Shown piece after piece: positions 37,526 through 47,490 of a stretch of 64,000 nt of DNA (the first letter of the stretch is position 1; each line of letters opens with the position of its first letter). Source of the DNA: Pseudorasbora parva (Eukaryota > Chordata > Actinopteri > Cypriniformes > Gobionidae); the NCBI RefSeq assembly GCF_024679245.1, contig NC_090182.1, positions 23,489,274 to 23,553,273 on the forward strand, in the 5' to 3' direction. The position numbers and the translations under genes were made by a program. A model generated the notes under the pieces. It was not told the origin of the DNA. It worked only from the letters and a program-made list of their open reading frames with translations, and ran no database searches.

Positions 37526-38183
37526 GTATAATTTATGATATCAAAATCACCATATAAAATGCCCACATGAAGAATGAACCCTAACCGTATCGATCCAATA
37601 TTACCAAAGATTCTAAATGATGACCTGTATCTCTCAGAAAAGCAAAAATACAAAATAAAAAAAAACACATATAAACACATAAAACCTATAGCTGCTGATG
37701 CTGAACCAGAACTATACAGCAGCGTAGGAAAACGAATCCGTTGAGAAACGCTCAGCTCGCGCTTCGATCCTTTCCAAGCAAAGATGCAGGGCTAACCCAC
37801 GAGCTCTCCTTACACATAAAACACACTGATATAAGCAGCAGTCGTTTATAAAAAATAAAAATGCCCCAAACGTATTGAACACATTACAAAAGAAAAACTG
37901 TGTCTGTCTTTTTGGTCCATTAAGTCTCTGACAAATAGACAGAAGCAAAGTAAGAAAAAGATGAATTAGTCACCCACCGGAATTCCTCAAAGGAAATGGG
38001 GAGGATAAACGAAAATACCAAATATCCAAATAAAAAGCACGGGTGACCAAGGGTGATCAGGTGAAGTTCCCAAAGTATCGGTCTGCAAAATCACTCACCC
38101 GTCCAGATCTAAAGACTAATCGCCGAGACAAGTAACGTTATGAGGCCGTATCTGCGTCCCGGAACGCTGCAGACTCCGCCACG
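37526..38183 (-). other. Spacer between LINE ORF1 and ORF2
   Basis: About 660 bp of CpG-containing sequence without recognised domains. Separate translation of ORF2 would need reinitiation or internal initiation across it. A 78-codon minus-strand frame at 37712-37948 is unremarkable. Confidence 0.7.
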
Positions 38184-39044
38184 TCAGTCGCGATCCGACA
38201 GAAACTTGAATGCTTCATCTGGCGTGTGACAGAACCGTGTTCCACCATCATCTGTAAAAATTCGAATACGAGCGGGATATACTAGATGACAGTTGACATT
38301 CTTCTCCTTTAATGCCTTGAGTGCTGGAACCATTGCTCTTCTGCGGTTCATCACCTCCGATGAGAAATCTGGGAAAAAGCTGACTCTCTTCCCATCAACA
38401 GTAATTGGAGCTTTATCACGGGCGATCCGTAGGATATTTTCTCGGTCCTGGAATTTCAGAAGTCGAATTAGGATGGGCCGTGGGCCCTTCCCCGGGATAC
38501 GCGCTGCTGGAACGCGGTGGGCACGCTCGATGACAAGTGGGGCGCCGAAGTTCTCTTCTCCCAAAACACTCGGAAACCATGTCTTAAAGAATTCGACTGT
38601 GTCTCGGCCTTCAACTCCTTCACGCAAACCAATCAGGCGGATGTTATTTCGCCGGTTGTAGTTTTCCATGTATTCCATCTTATTTCTGAGAACTTCGTTT
38701 TCTTTTTTGAGGAGACTGAGAGACCGCTCGCTTCCCGAAACTGTATCTTCCACATCGCTGATCCTTTGTTCAGCCGTAGTGATCCGGCCTTGCATAGATG
38801 AGACAGAAACTGTCAGGTTATCAATTGATCCCTGAATAGAATTGCGAAGGTCTGACATTTGAGAGATTAGCTCTTGCTTAACACTCCCAATGATCTCGCG
38901 AAACTCTTTCAGCGCGGCGGCGAGCACTCCCGCTGAGCTTTCCCCCTCTGAGACGGTCGCCTCGGCGCCATTTTGTGGAGACTTTCTCTCGGTAGTTTCG
39001 GCAGTTTTATGTTCATCTTTCTTAGGTTTTGGTCGACGCTCCAT
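38184..39044 (-). CDS. LINE ORF1: RNA-binding coiled-coil protein
   Basis: A 286-residue open frame of the L1 ORF1p type (Transposase_22). Residues 1-38 are a basic and polar leader. About 40-127 is a heptad-rich coiled coil for trimer formation. NYNRRNNIRLIGLREG at 128-143 opens the RRM-like domain, IERAHRVP sits at 172-179, and the C-terminal domain includes RPILIRLLKF (189-198) and IRIFTDDGGTRFCHTPDEAF (260-279). The protein binds LINE RNA, forms the cytoplasmic ribonucleoprotein and acts as a chaperone in reverse transcription. The ATG sits in a strong context (ACCATGG) about 140 bp from the element 5' end. The frame is uninterrupted, as in ORF2. The length is somewhat shorter than mammalian L1 ORF1p. 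Confidence 0.95.
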   Translation of the reverse strand: MERRPKPKKDEHKTAETTERKSPQNGAEATVSEGESSAGVLAAALKEFREIIGSVKQELISQMSDLRNSIQGSIDNLTVSVSSMQGRITTAEQRISDVEDTVSGSERSLSLLKKENEVLRNKMEYMENYNRRNNIRLIGLREGVEGRDTVEFFKTWFPSVLGEENFGAPLVIERAHRVPAARIPGKGPRPILIRLLKFQDRENILRIARDKAPITVDGKRVSFFPDFSSEVMNRRRAMVPALKALKEKNVNCHLVYPARIRIFTDDGGTRFCHTPDEAFKFLSDRD

Positions 39045-39420
39045 GGTTCCACGCTGTTCACAAGTACTAGGTGAAGATTGTCCTCTATTTTGGGATATGT
39101 TTCAGTGTTTATTTCAATGGAATTAGGCAATTTCTAGAGAGCTCTCCCGGCTATGTCTAACTACCGCGAGCACATCACGTGACTCCCGAGTATTTCTTTG
39201 TCAAAAATACTACTTCCGGTTAGTCATAAGTTTCGGCAAGTTTTTTGAGATCATGCGTCCCCTTTGACGTTAACGGGGGCGGAATTTCCTTGTATGGGCC
39301 TTACGGACAATTCTACCGGAAGCGCGTGAGAGAGAGCGAGGGAGAGAGCGAAAGCAACAGGCTACGCCCATCAAAGCGCTGGCTTGTAGGCTGCGCTGCA
39401 CAGGTGATGTGCACATAACA

Positions 39421-39673
39421 ATGTCACCAAAAAAGTGCGTTTTTGGTTGCCAGACCAAGACAGTCCTGCACAGATTCCCCCAAAACCCCGCGTTAAGGCA
39501 ACAGTGGATGGAATTTGCTTTTCCGGATCAGCAACTGAGTTGCGCGAATGTTTATATCTGTTCGCTGCATTTCGGTGCCGACTGTTTCATAAACAAGGCC
39601 CAGCTCGACACAGGATTTTCCCGATCGCCTAATGCTGAAGGATGGAGCAGTCCCAACGATAGTACTGCAGGCG
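39421..39673 (+). CDS. THAP-domain first exon of a transposase
   Basis: Begins MSPKKCVFGCQ and carries the C2CH zinc-binding set of a THAP domain: C6, C10, C47 and H50. The invariant-type F19-P20 and W29 are present, with YICSLHF around the last ligands. THAP domains recognise the terminal repeats of P, Kolobok and related DNA transposons. The open sequence runs to GGCG|GTGAGT at 39673/39674, a good splice donor, so this is a first coding exon. No downstream catalytic exon is found before the right end of the element at 40530. It lies about 345 bp from the left terminus once the LINE is removed. The LINE inserted upstream of it and may have cut its promoter. A domesticated THAP gene is less likely because the exon sits inside inverted repeats. 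Confidence 0.8.
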
Positions 39674-40142
39674 GTGAGTTAGACTGCTTCAAATGTCTGT
39701 GTTTTTGCCTATGCTCATCAAGTAGCCCAAACATGATCACGTATAGCTAATTGATCAATGGAGCATGCGATGTGTAGTGCGTGTACATTTGTTTAGCTGG
39801 CCACTATATGTGTAACTTTATGTTTGTGTATTGTAAAAGCACTCCAAACAACAATACACAAAGAGGGGGGAAATATGTTGAACTAAATAAGCACGCTTCT
39901 TCATTCAAATGCGCTACTATTCCGTGTCTTTCTATGTAAACACTAACTAATCCTGCTGTGCAAAACCGGTCCGCTTACTGTCTACACAAACCACGCGTAA
40001 ACACACAAACATACGTGCACAACTGCACTTCCCACATGTAACGTTACACCTTCAAAGACAAAAATAAGACGATATAATTCAAGTATAAATATGTAAATAA
40101 CACAAGCCGCTAAGCATATTATATAGTTAGTGTATAACCTAC

Positions 40143-40252
40143 CACATAGAGACGTCCTGCTCTAGTCGTTTTTGCTGCTGCTCCTGTTCAACTGCAGCCT
40201 CTGGGTCTGATTCCGGATCATAGATGTATGGCTGTATCTGATTAAAAGCCAT
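40143..40252 (-). CDS. Short inward-reading exon, possibly P2X7-C-terminal-domain-like protein
   Basis: On the minus strand an ATG at 40252 opens MAFNQIQPYIYDPESDPE followed by a Q/E-rich stretch ending QDVSMW. A donor-like GTG|GTAGGT lies at 40143/40142. The pattern IQPY-x(2)-(E/D)PESDPE followed by QDVS-x-W resembles the N-terminus of the many teleost proteins annotated as P2X purinoceptor 7-like, whose cysteine-rich domain would be in later exons. Those later exons are not present. It lies about 280 bp from the right terminus of the THAP-type element and points toward the THAP exon, so the two frames converge. The family assignment is from memory of that motif and needs a profile search. 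Confidence 0.4.
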
Positions 40253-40693
40253 ATTTTTATTTTGAATAAAGTTTTTTTCCCGCTGTTAGAGATGACGCAC
40301 TCGACTCAACACAATAGCAGCGCGCTGCTGCACACGTCATTATTTAGCTCCGCTCACACGACACGCCCCCACCCGCTCGGCTTTTTTCGGAAAGACTCGG
40401 AACAGCGCATCTTTCTTATATAATTATAAAAAAAATAAAGACTTTTCGGAGATATGCAGGATGCAATGCTACTCTATAGGTACTCAAGATTGACATGACA
40501 CTGACTGAAACTGAGTGTTTCACCCCCCCTTTAAATTTTAGCTATAGTAGCTTGTCTGTTTGATCAGACCATACGGGCCAGTCTTCACTCCCCACGTGCA
40601 TCAATAGTGCACCTGCCTTGGCCACCCATTACCCTGTCACTGGTTCACCACTATTCCTTCCTTGGACTACTTTTTCAAAACGATACTGACCAC

Positions 40694-42149
40694 CAGGGCT
40701 GGACTGGTAATCTGGTATACCGGGCATTTTCCCAGTGGGCCGACCCACTTTGGGGCCGATAGGTTATTTATTTGCCACTGACTGGCCCATCATGCAGGGA
40801 CAGCTGCCCATTGGTTTGTCGAATACAGGCCAGAGCGAGAGAGACATCCCCTCCATACTAGGCACTTTTATTTATTTGTAAAATATATTTGAGCGCATTG
40901 TGCATGAAAAGGTAAAAAACGACTATCCGCACAGCGCAGCCGCTGACGAGCCTGTGCGTGTGTGTGTGTGTGTATGTGTATGCGCGCACGTTTCTGCTGC
41001 AAGAAGTAATGAACGGCACTTTGACTTGTGAAATGGAACATAACAGTTTCTGTGGTGAATCAGATGTAAACATCCGCGACCATGTAAATACATGACGAGG
41101 TAAAGTGAAAAAAAAAGCAATAGCCTACACACAAGTACAAACTTGTCATAATTGACCTTGCAGCTACTAACAGTAAATACATATGGTGTTTTGGAAGAAA
41201 TGTAGCCTATTTATTAACAATGTTGCTATTATTACTAAACATTGCAGAATATAAATCACTTTTTATTAGAGGCTGTTTTCTTTTTAACTAAATCTGTTTA
41301 CAATATTTTTTTATTACAAATTCAGTAGTTTATTATATATGGTTTATACATTTTAGAAACCATATAACCATGGTAATGAAGAGCATGTTTTAACTGTGAT
41401 TACCCTGTTTTTACAGTTAAATGAAACTGGCCTAGAGTTAAACTCAGTTAAATGTCATTATAATTTAACAAAACAGCACAAAGCTTTTTTTCTCTTTAAA
41501 TGTTTTATGAACTTTTTTAATAGATCTAATGAAATTGAACAAAATGTTATTTCAATGAGAACATCATAAAGACATATCAGTGGCGTACATAAATTCGCTA
41601 GATGTTAACTCTTGAAAAATATGATTGTTTTTATAGGGGTAGTTCAACCTAAAAATGTGACCATTTACTCACCCTAATGTCGTTTCAAACCTGAATGAAT
41701 TTATTTATGTGTAACATAAAAGAAAATTATTTGAGTCAGTTTTTGTTTTGTTCATACAATATTCAAATGGTAGCCTAACCAAAGTGGCTTGGATGTCAAC
41801 ATTCTTCAAAATATGTTCTTTTGTGTTTCACGGAAGAGAAAAAGTCATACAGGTTTGAAATGACATGAGTGAGTAAATGATGACAGAATTTAATAGCAGT
41901 AAATGTACTGCATCCTAGCTCAAAATCAGTGCTTTACTGTCAAGTACATTTCTGTGTGACAAAAGTGCAATATTAAGTTTGTTGCATTTGCAGTAAATTT
42001 GATAATATCCATCATTAATTGTCCATGTCCTAGTTTTATTTATTTACTCCAATTTAAGGCCCTAACCCCAGCAAAAACATTCACGGCGAACTCATGGGCC
42101 GGATGGGCGGGGTTTTCCAGGGCCGAATTTTAGCCCCAGTCTAGCCCTG
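40694..42149. mobile_element. hAT-type element, 1456 bp, perfect 8-bp target duplication
   Basis: Begins CAGGGCTGGACTGG and ends CCAGTCTAGCCCTG, inverted with one mismatch. Both sides carry the identical 8-mer CTGACCAC (40686-40693 and 42150-42157). The interior is non-coding, with a GT tract near 40952-40979 and a nested cyprinid inverted-repeat element at 41635-41895. Non-autonomous. Confidence 0.93.
41635..41895. mobile_element. Abundant cyprinid inverted-repeat element, nested in the hAT
   Basis: Left arm GGGGTAGTTCAACCTAAAAA then TTTACTCACCCTAATGTCG; right arm TGACATGAGTGAGTAAATG then ATGACAGAATTT. The arms are inverted and match the family at 42598-42904 and 1405-1725. The outermost right end is lost. 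Confidence 0.75.
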
Positions 42150-42288
42150 CTGACCACTGCAGACTGAGAAACCCCACTGCAGTTTTGGAGATTCTTTTTC
42201 TATGAGAGCCACCATGAGAGTAAAAAATCATACGAATCCATATTAAGCCTTGTGGTTTCTGTGAGAAACCAAACTGAAACATAATGAG

Positions 42289-42291
<3 letters not shown>

Positions 42292-42321
<30 letters not shown>
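42292..42321. repeat. (AC)n microsatellite
   Basis: About 15 AC units between the Tc1 remnant and the next repeat. Confidence 0.95.
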
Positions 42322-42324
<3 letters not shown>

Positions 42325-42325
42325 T

Positions 42326-42960
42326 AGGGTATGAACGACTTCCAATTTTTTAAAATCTACATTTATGTGATAAAAGTCGAGTCGACTAGTCGATGATGAC
42401 GTCATTACTCAGCAGCGCTGAGTTTAGCGTGATGATTAACTTACGTCTACAATAAGTGTGCATTCTCCCGATCAATTTTGAGCATCCAGATGGTATAATC
42501 AAACAGGTCTTGTGGAGAACTCTCGGACTATGCATTTATTTGGTCATTTTTAACTGTTAAAAACGTATCCTGTTGCGCCCTCTAGAGACAAACTTAAAGG
42601 GTAAGTTCACCCAAAAATTAAATTTATGTCATTAATGACTCAACCTAATGCTGTTCCACACCCGTAAGACCTCCGTTCATCTTCGGAACACAGTTTAAGA
42701 TATTCTATATTTAGTCTGACAACGCATCTAAGTGTATGCACACTATACTGTCCATGTCCAGAAAGAGAATAAAAACATCATATAGTGTGCATACACTTAT
42801 ACAGGCTAAATATAAAATATCTTAAACTGTGTTCCGAAGATGAACAGAGGTCTTAAGGGTGAGTCATTAATGACATGAATTTCATTTTTGGGTGAACTAA
42901 CCCTTTAAAGCGTCATGGCACAGCATTACAGTCGACTAGTCGGTGCTACTAGTGCAAATT
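42326..42960. repeat. GTCGACTAGTCG-type hAT-like repeat, interrupted
   Basis: GTCGAGTCGACTAGTCG at about 42378 and CAGTCGACTAGTCGG at about 42930 resemble subterminal repeats of a teleost hAT-like family starting GGGTATGAACGACT. The block is split by the inverted-repeat element 42598-42904. Confidence 0.5.
42598..42904. mobile_element. Complete TTAA-flanked inverted-repeat element, 307 bp
   Basis: Starts AGGGTAAGTTCACCC and ends GGTGAACTAACCCT, with TTAA directly outside (42594-42597 and 42905-42908). The arms are inverted for well over 100 bp (ATGTCATTAATGACTCA, TCTTCGGAACACAGTTTAAG and partners). A transcript would fold as one long hairpin. It is the best-preserved copy of this family in the window. 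Confidence 0.88.
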
Positions 42961-42969
42961 GCAGTTGAA

Positions 42970-44429
42970 AATAGTGTTGAACAAAACAACAACCTACTAC
43001 CACTGCCGCATTACGCAAATCCATGCTGATGACTACAGCAGTCCTTAAATATTCAATTAAGTAACAGAATCGTTCAGTACAACAAGACACTGTAACCATC
43101 AATGGCGTAAGAATGACAGAACGACCTGTCTACAGTGCATCATTCAATTACTCCTGATGTGTTTAATTAAACAACAAGTCAGGCTCATTCCACTCCCATC
43201 TCTTTGATCATGTAATCCTTCTTTAAACAGACCTTGATCAATACTTAATAAAGGCTTGGGATAATGCACAAGACTGGGTAAACAAAGCAGGGAGAGCTAG
43301 CAGAAACTAGGTATTTGTTTTCTGACTGTATAAATACACATAATCAGAGTTCTACTGCATGTCTGTGTTATTTTGATAAGTGAAGTATACATGAGGATTC
43401 CACAGGAACTTTCATTTAATTGAGTGGGGAATTACCACGATGCAGTATAGAATTCTCCTTATCTAAAACCTGCAAAGAGCTCTAGATGTGCCTCTCACAT
43501 CCTGTGACAGCGGGACGCGCGCAATATAGATTCTCATCTCGAGAATACAAGACAAGCTGCCAATACAGGAGCTACCTGTGAATGCCCGATGCCTCAGTGC
43601 ATGAGTGTACTTATACATGTCAGTCTGAAGGAAGTCTTTCTCTTGCGTTTACATATAAATCCATTATCCTCCATCATCCTTCAGCAGTAGAAAACTAACA
43701 ACCCTGTCGCTTAAAAATTCTCAAGATGGCCGTTCAGTCTGAGGCAAAAGTGAAGTTTGCAATTAAGGAAATAATTATGTCCATATCTGCTCGGAGATGT
43801 GAGGACAGGGGCCTTCTGGAGCCCTGTGATAGAGTGATACTGAGGACCTTAACAGCGGGGAGTTGATTTAATTGAGTCCAAATTACACTCTCATGGCAGT
43901 GGCACTTTCCTCTGAGCTGTAATGGCTCACTGTGCGGTTGTCAGGGCTGCACGGTACGTTTTAGCTTTTAAAGGCTAGAGGTAATATCTGCAGACTTAAA
44001 GGCAGAGTAGATCTCTTCCTTTCTAAATAATGTAAGAACCATTTTGATTTGTATTAGTTTAGTGCTGTAGCATTAAACCCTCTTTGAATATTTTATTACC
44101 CACTGTAAACTAATAGGTGATGATTTTGGAGTCTTACCATTTCAATTCATTCTTTCATAAGAAGAGCATTCAGAAATCATTTTCACGCAAGTCGAAATTC
44201 TAGTATAGGCGGTTATCACATAGCGAAAGCTGACGGCGGAGTAAACTGGAAAGGTACCGATGGTACCGAACAAGCCAGTTATGCAAACATTAGGATATTT
44301 TTGATTTAAAACATCTAAACACCAAGATTTGCGATAACAAAAATATATACCGTTTTAATAGTTGGGGCCATTCAGGAAGGACATATTAAACTGATCAAAA
44401 GTGAAGAGTAAATGTATAATGTCTCAAAA
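42970..44429. promoter_or_regulatory. Low-repeat sequence with a candidate conserved segment
   Basis: 43500-43960 is repeat-poor with balanced composition and ATTA-type words (TTTGCAATTAAGGAAATAAT near 43755). It may be conserved non-coding DNA; this is inference from composition. A CAGGGCTGCACGGT word near 43943 looks like a hAT end fragment. No exon is recognised. Confidence 0.22.
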
Positions 44430-44735
44430 GAGTATTAAATACATGATAAGTGCTTTTTTGACATTTCTACTAATAAAATAATATTGAAATGATGTATTAT
44501 GGTTTGTAAAAAAATATTAGGCACCACAAGTGTTTTCAACATTGATAAGAAGAAGAAATGTATCTTGAGCACCAAATCAGAATGATTTCTGAAGGATAAT
44601 GTGACACTGAAGACTGGAGCAATGATGCTAAAAATTTGGCTAGGCAATCACATGAATAAATTACAATACAATAGAAAACATTTATTTTATATTGTAATAT
44701 TTATCTATTTATCTTATAACTGTAAAAAAATAAAC
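44430..44735. repeat. Abundant teleost repeat (GATTTCTGAAGGATAATGTGAC type)
   Basis: Block order TTTTCAACATTGATAAGAAG, TTGAGCACCAAATCAGAATG, GACACTGAAGACTGGAG, GAATAAATTACA is that of a very common teleost interspersed repeat. Fragments of its other side may lie near 25970, 33330 and 55950. Confidence 0.65.
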
Positions 44736-45238
44736 ATGGGTCTTGTAATTTTCACCAAAAAAAAGAATTAAAAATTGTGTTTATATTTTCTTATTGAGGA
44801 TGACGCATCGGTTATGCAAGAATATGAATTGTGTATTGATATGCGCATGCCCAGTGCCCGTAGTTATAAACCCCTTCTAGTCTTTGGCGTTATAATTTCT
44901 GTTGTAAAAGCTGATTAGTTATTTAATTTGGTTCCATTTAAACAAAACCATCCTCAATTAAAACAGAAACCCCCAATGGAACGGACCCCATCCGCACGGC
45001 AACAGCATCTGGAGGCTGGAGAACGCAAACCAGAAAACAGGTTTAAAATAGTTTTGAAACTATACAATAACCTTGTGTGTGAGCAATACAGAAAAACAGC
45101 ATTTGAAACTTCGTCACATTACAGTATATAATTCAGTTACTCTTATGTGAATGGCTTAGTGTGAAATATTCCAACGAGCCACGGACATGAAAGAATAGCT
45201 AATTATATAATAGTACAGGTACACAAAGAGAGAGAAAC

Positions 45239-46450
45239 TACACTGTTAACCTTAATGTTGTCTTTACTTAAACAAATCAAGTAATCTTGACCTAATATTA
45301 CTAGTTTAGTCCAAAAACTCAAAAATATAAGTTAGTATAACTTATTAACCTACAAAATACATAAACTTAAGATTTCAAGTTGAATGAACTCAAAATCATA
45401 ATTAATTTAAATAGCTCACTCTGGTCTTGCTTTGATGTGATTGGCCATTCAAGGAGTTCTGTCTGGCAACAAGAAGAGGACATTTACAAAAGGCGGTCCT
45501 TTCCTGTTGCTGATTCAAATTAAGATGGAGACTTTATCACTGTGTGCAATCTTAAAATCGGTAAGTAAAAATTTGTAAGTTACTAAACATAATAATAATA
45601 ATATGTGAAATAACTTATAACTAACCAGACTGACTTTATTTCTGTTTTAATCGAAATAATTTAGTTTGAAGTCACCATGATGGAGATAAGTGTTTGCTTT
45701 AGTTGGGTTCTTGACCCTTGACTGTATAATATCCTAATATAATGTTTCTCTGGCAGTTTTGTGTTTGTGAGACACATTTGTGAAGAAACACAAAAAGTCA
45801 AGAGAAAAGAACATCAAGTGATGTTTAATCATTGACGATGATAACATCATGTATTGGCAGAATCCCTGATCTCAGGCAGCGTCTAATGCTTTGGTTGTCA
45901 AAGCAGTTATTAATAGTTTTGAAATATTAATAAAACTATCCATGAGATTCTTTACTCTTGTGGTAATTGAACAATTTATGATTTTTTTTTTTTTGTGCAC
46001 AAAATGTTTAAATCTATTAAATTAGTTAGACATGCACAGACATCAAGAATCCGTGTATGAATCTCTACAATGGTGACAATTTTTTTTTTAATTCGATGAA
46101 CAGATCAACTCTGAACATAAAACAAGCTACAAAAACATCAGAACAAAAGAGCAAAAGTAAAAGCAAATAGTAAGAATCAAAGAAAATGTGTCACTATTTA
46201 GATGTATAATTTATTCATGCTGCAATGCATGCTGAAGTTTTGATTGGTTGTACCCAGCATGGTGTACTGAACTTCTGGTGTACCCAGTTTGGTGAACTTA
46301 ACAATTTAAGTACAGTGAACGCGAGCACCAAGTTAAGTGAACTTAAATATACAAGTTTTGGGAGACTCCATTACTCAATTGAATTGAGGGAACGAGTTTA
46401 AGCAAATCAATTGAGTTCAACCAACTTATTAGGATTTTCATTGTAGTGTA
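45239..46450. mobile_element. Non-autonomous element with ACACTGTTAA/TGTAGTGT ends
   Basis: The left end TACACTGTTAACC and right end CATTGTAGTGTA are inverted. Both arms carry AACTCA/AAGTT-type subterminal repeats common to a teleost family. There is a non-coding interior, with no clear target duplication beyond a possible TA. Confidence 0.55.
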
Positions 46451-46956
46451 TGCCGATTATAACAGAGGGAATAAATATTACAAATTAGTATTAATAACTT
46501 TTAAAATTGCTTTAAAAGTGCTGGAGTTTACCAAATTCAACCACATTTTTTCCCCAATAAAATCACAATACTATATATTGTAGACTATATGAATTTTATT
46601 TCACCAAGTACAACATCTTTTTTGATTAAACATTCAGATTTGAATGCCAAGTTCAAAATATGGGCTCACAACCATTTAGGTGCTTCTACATGCAGTGTCA
46701 TTCACCTATTATTTTCATCTGATTTTAGGGATAAACTATGAGTAAGGTTAAGTTTACAGGTAGAAGTTAGGACTACATTTTTGGACAGGAATGCTATTAC
46801 TTGGCAAAATCACAGTACTGTTATTTAACATAAATTGGGGTCTAACGGATCGCAGTTGATAGTGGACATATTGAACATTTTTTTAAACTTCTTTAGCGAT
46901 CGCAGAGTAAAAGACAGGTTTTCTGCCTATATTGCTTTTTAAGTAATATTGTTCCA

Positions 46957-47490
46957 CTAAAGTACACTATGTAGCATATTTGCAGTAAAATATTCAAAAA
47001 AAACTAGGCTAGTGTTATATATTTAGTTCAGTTGAGTACTTACATCCCAAATGTTTCAACTATTTGTAAATTGTGAGAAAATTGCCATTTTGGAGCCGGC
47101 ACAGAGCATAGCGTCGGAGGGAGTCGCCTGTCAATTGATTCATATCTCCACTACCCTCGGTTTCCAGTTTAATTTGGCAGAAGTGTTTTACTCTTAGCAG
47201 TTTGCAGGAAGGGTCACAGCAGCCACTAAGCGAATGCACAGAGTAATGTCATAACATCATTTTCAACACACTCAAATATTTAATATAATAAACAGAGTTT
47301 CCTCATACTCATGACCGGAAAAGCGGAAATAGCGCCGGCGCCTGGCGACTGTGTCCTGTCATAATAAAAGTCCCACTGCTTGCGAGGCACGCGTTTGCGT
47401 AATAATCGCTGCGGTGGCCTTGCTCAGCTCCACAGCACTCGGTCCTGTTCTGCTTCATACTACAGTAACGTTAATAACCGCATCCAAAGG
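46957..47490. repeat. Inverted second copy of the 22.9-kb TTAA element
   Basis: Homologous to the reverse complement of 22922-23603. Shared blocks include AACTATTTGTAAATTGTGAG, GTGTTATATATTT, ATAATAAAAGTCC and CTGCTTCATACTACAGTAA. The right part is truncated. A 208-codon plus-strand open frame (47351-47977) starts inside this repeat and runs into unrelated sequence, so I do not call it a gene. Confidence 0.75.

Larger units (their letters stand above)
33582..39187 (-). mobile_element. Full-length L1-type LINE with intact ORF1 and ORF2
   Basis: A 5.6-kb non-LTR retrotransposon on the minus strand. Its 3' end is an A tail (T run at 33582-33595 on the plus strand). Its 5' end begins GGGAGTCACGTGATGTGC at 39187. 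The 9-mer GAGTATTTC flanks both sides (33573-33581 and 39188-39196), and the target is the TTAA element above. From 5' to 3': about 140 bp of 5' untranslated region, ORF1, about 660 bp of spacer, ORF2, about 160 bp of 3' untranslated region. Open ORFs, a full 5' end and clean duplications indicate a recent insertion. Confidence 0.95.
33461..40530 (+). mobile_element. TTAA-flanked THAP-type DNA transposon (Kolobok-like), split by a LINE
   Basis: The left terminus AGGGGGGGTGAAA (33461) and the right terminus TTTCACCCCCCCT (ending 40530) are perfect inverted repeats with TTAA directly outside both. Excluding the LINE the element is about 1.46 kb. It carries a THAP-domain exon on the plus strand and a short minus-strand exon reading inward from the right end. 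TTAA plus THAP suggests Kolobok. Because TTAA is its own complement it could belong to the inverted repeat instead of the target duplication, and other THAP-bearing superfamilies such as ISL2EU are not excluded. The catalytic part of the transposase is missing, so it is non-autonomous. Confidence 0.8.
40560..42200 (-). pseudogene. Tc1 element remnant hosting a hAT insertion
   Basis: 40560-40693 and 42158-42200 join into one Tc1-like block: CACTATTCCTTCCTTGGAC, GATACTGACCACTGCAGACTG when the insertion is removed, then CCCACTGCAGTTTTGGAGA. I recognise this order from a teleost Tc1 family whose transposase reads on the minus strand. Only a short internal segment is left, without terminal repeats or catalytic motifs. 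Confidence 0.55.

Noticed and set aside
38293..38801. Plus-strand open frames of 94-122 codons
   Set aside because: Antisense shadows of LINE ORF1.
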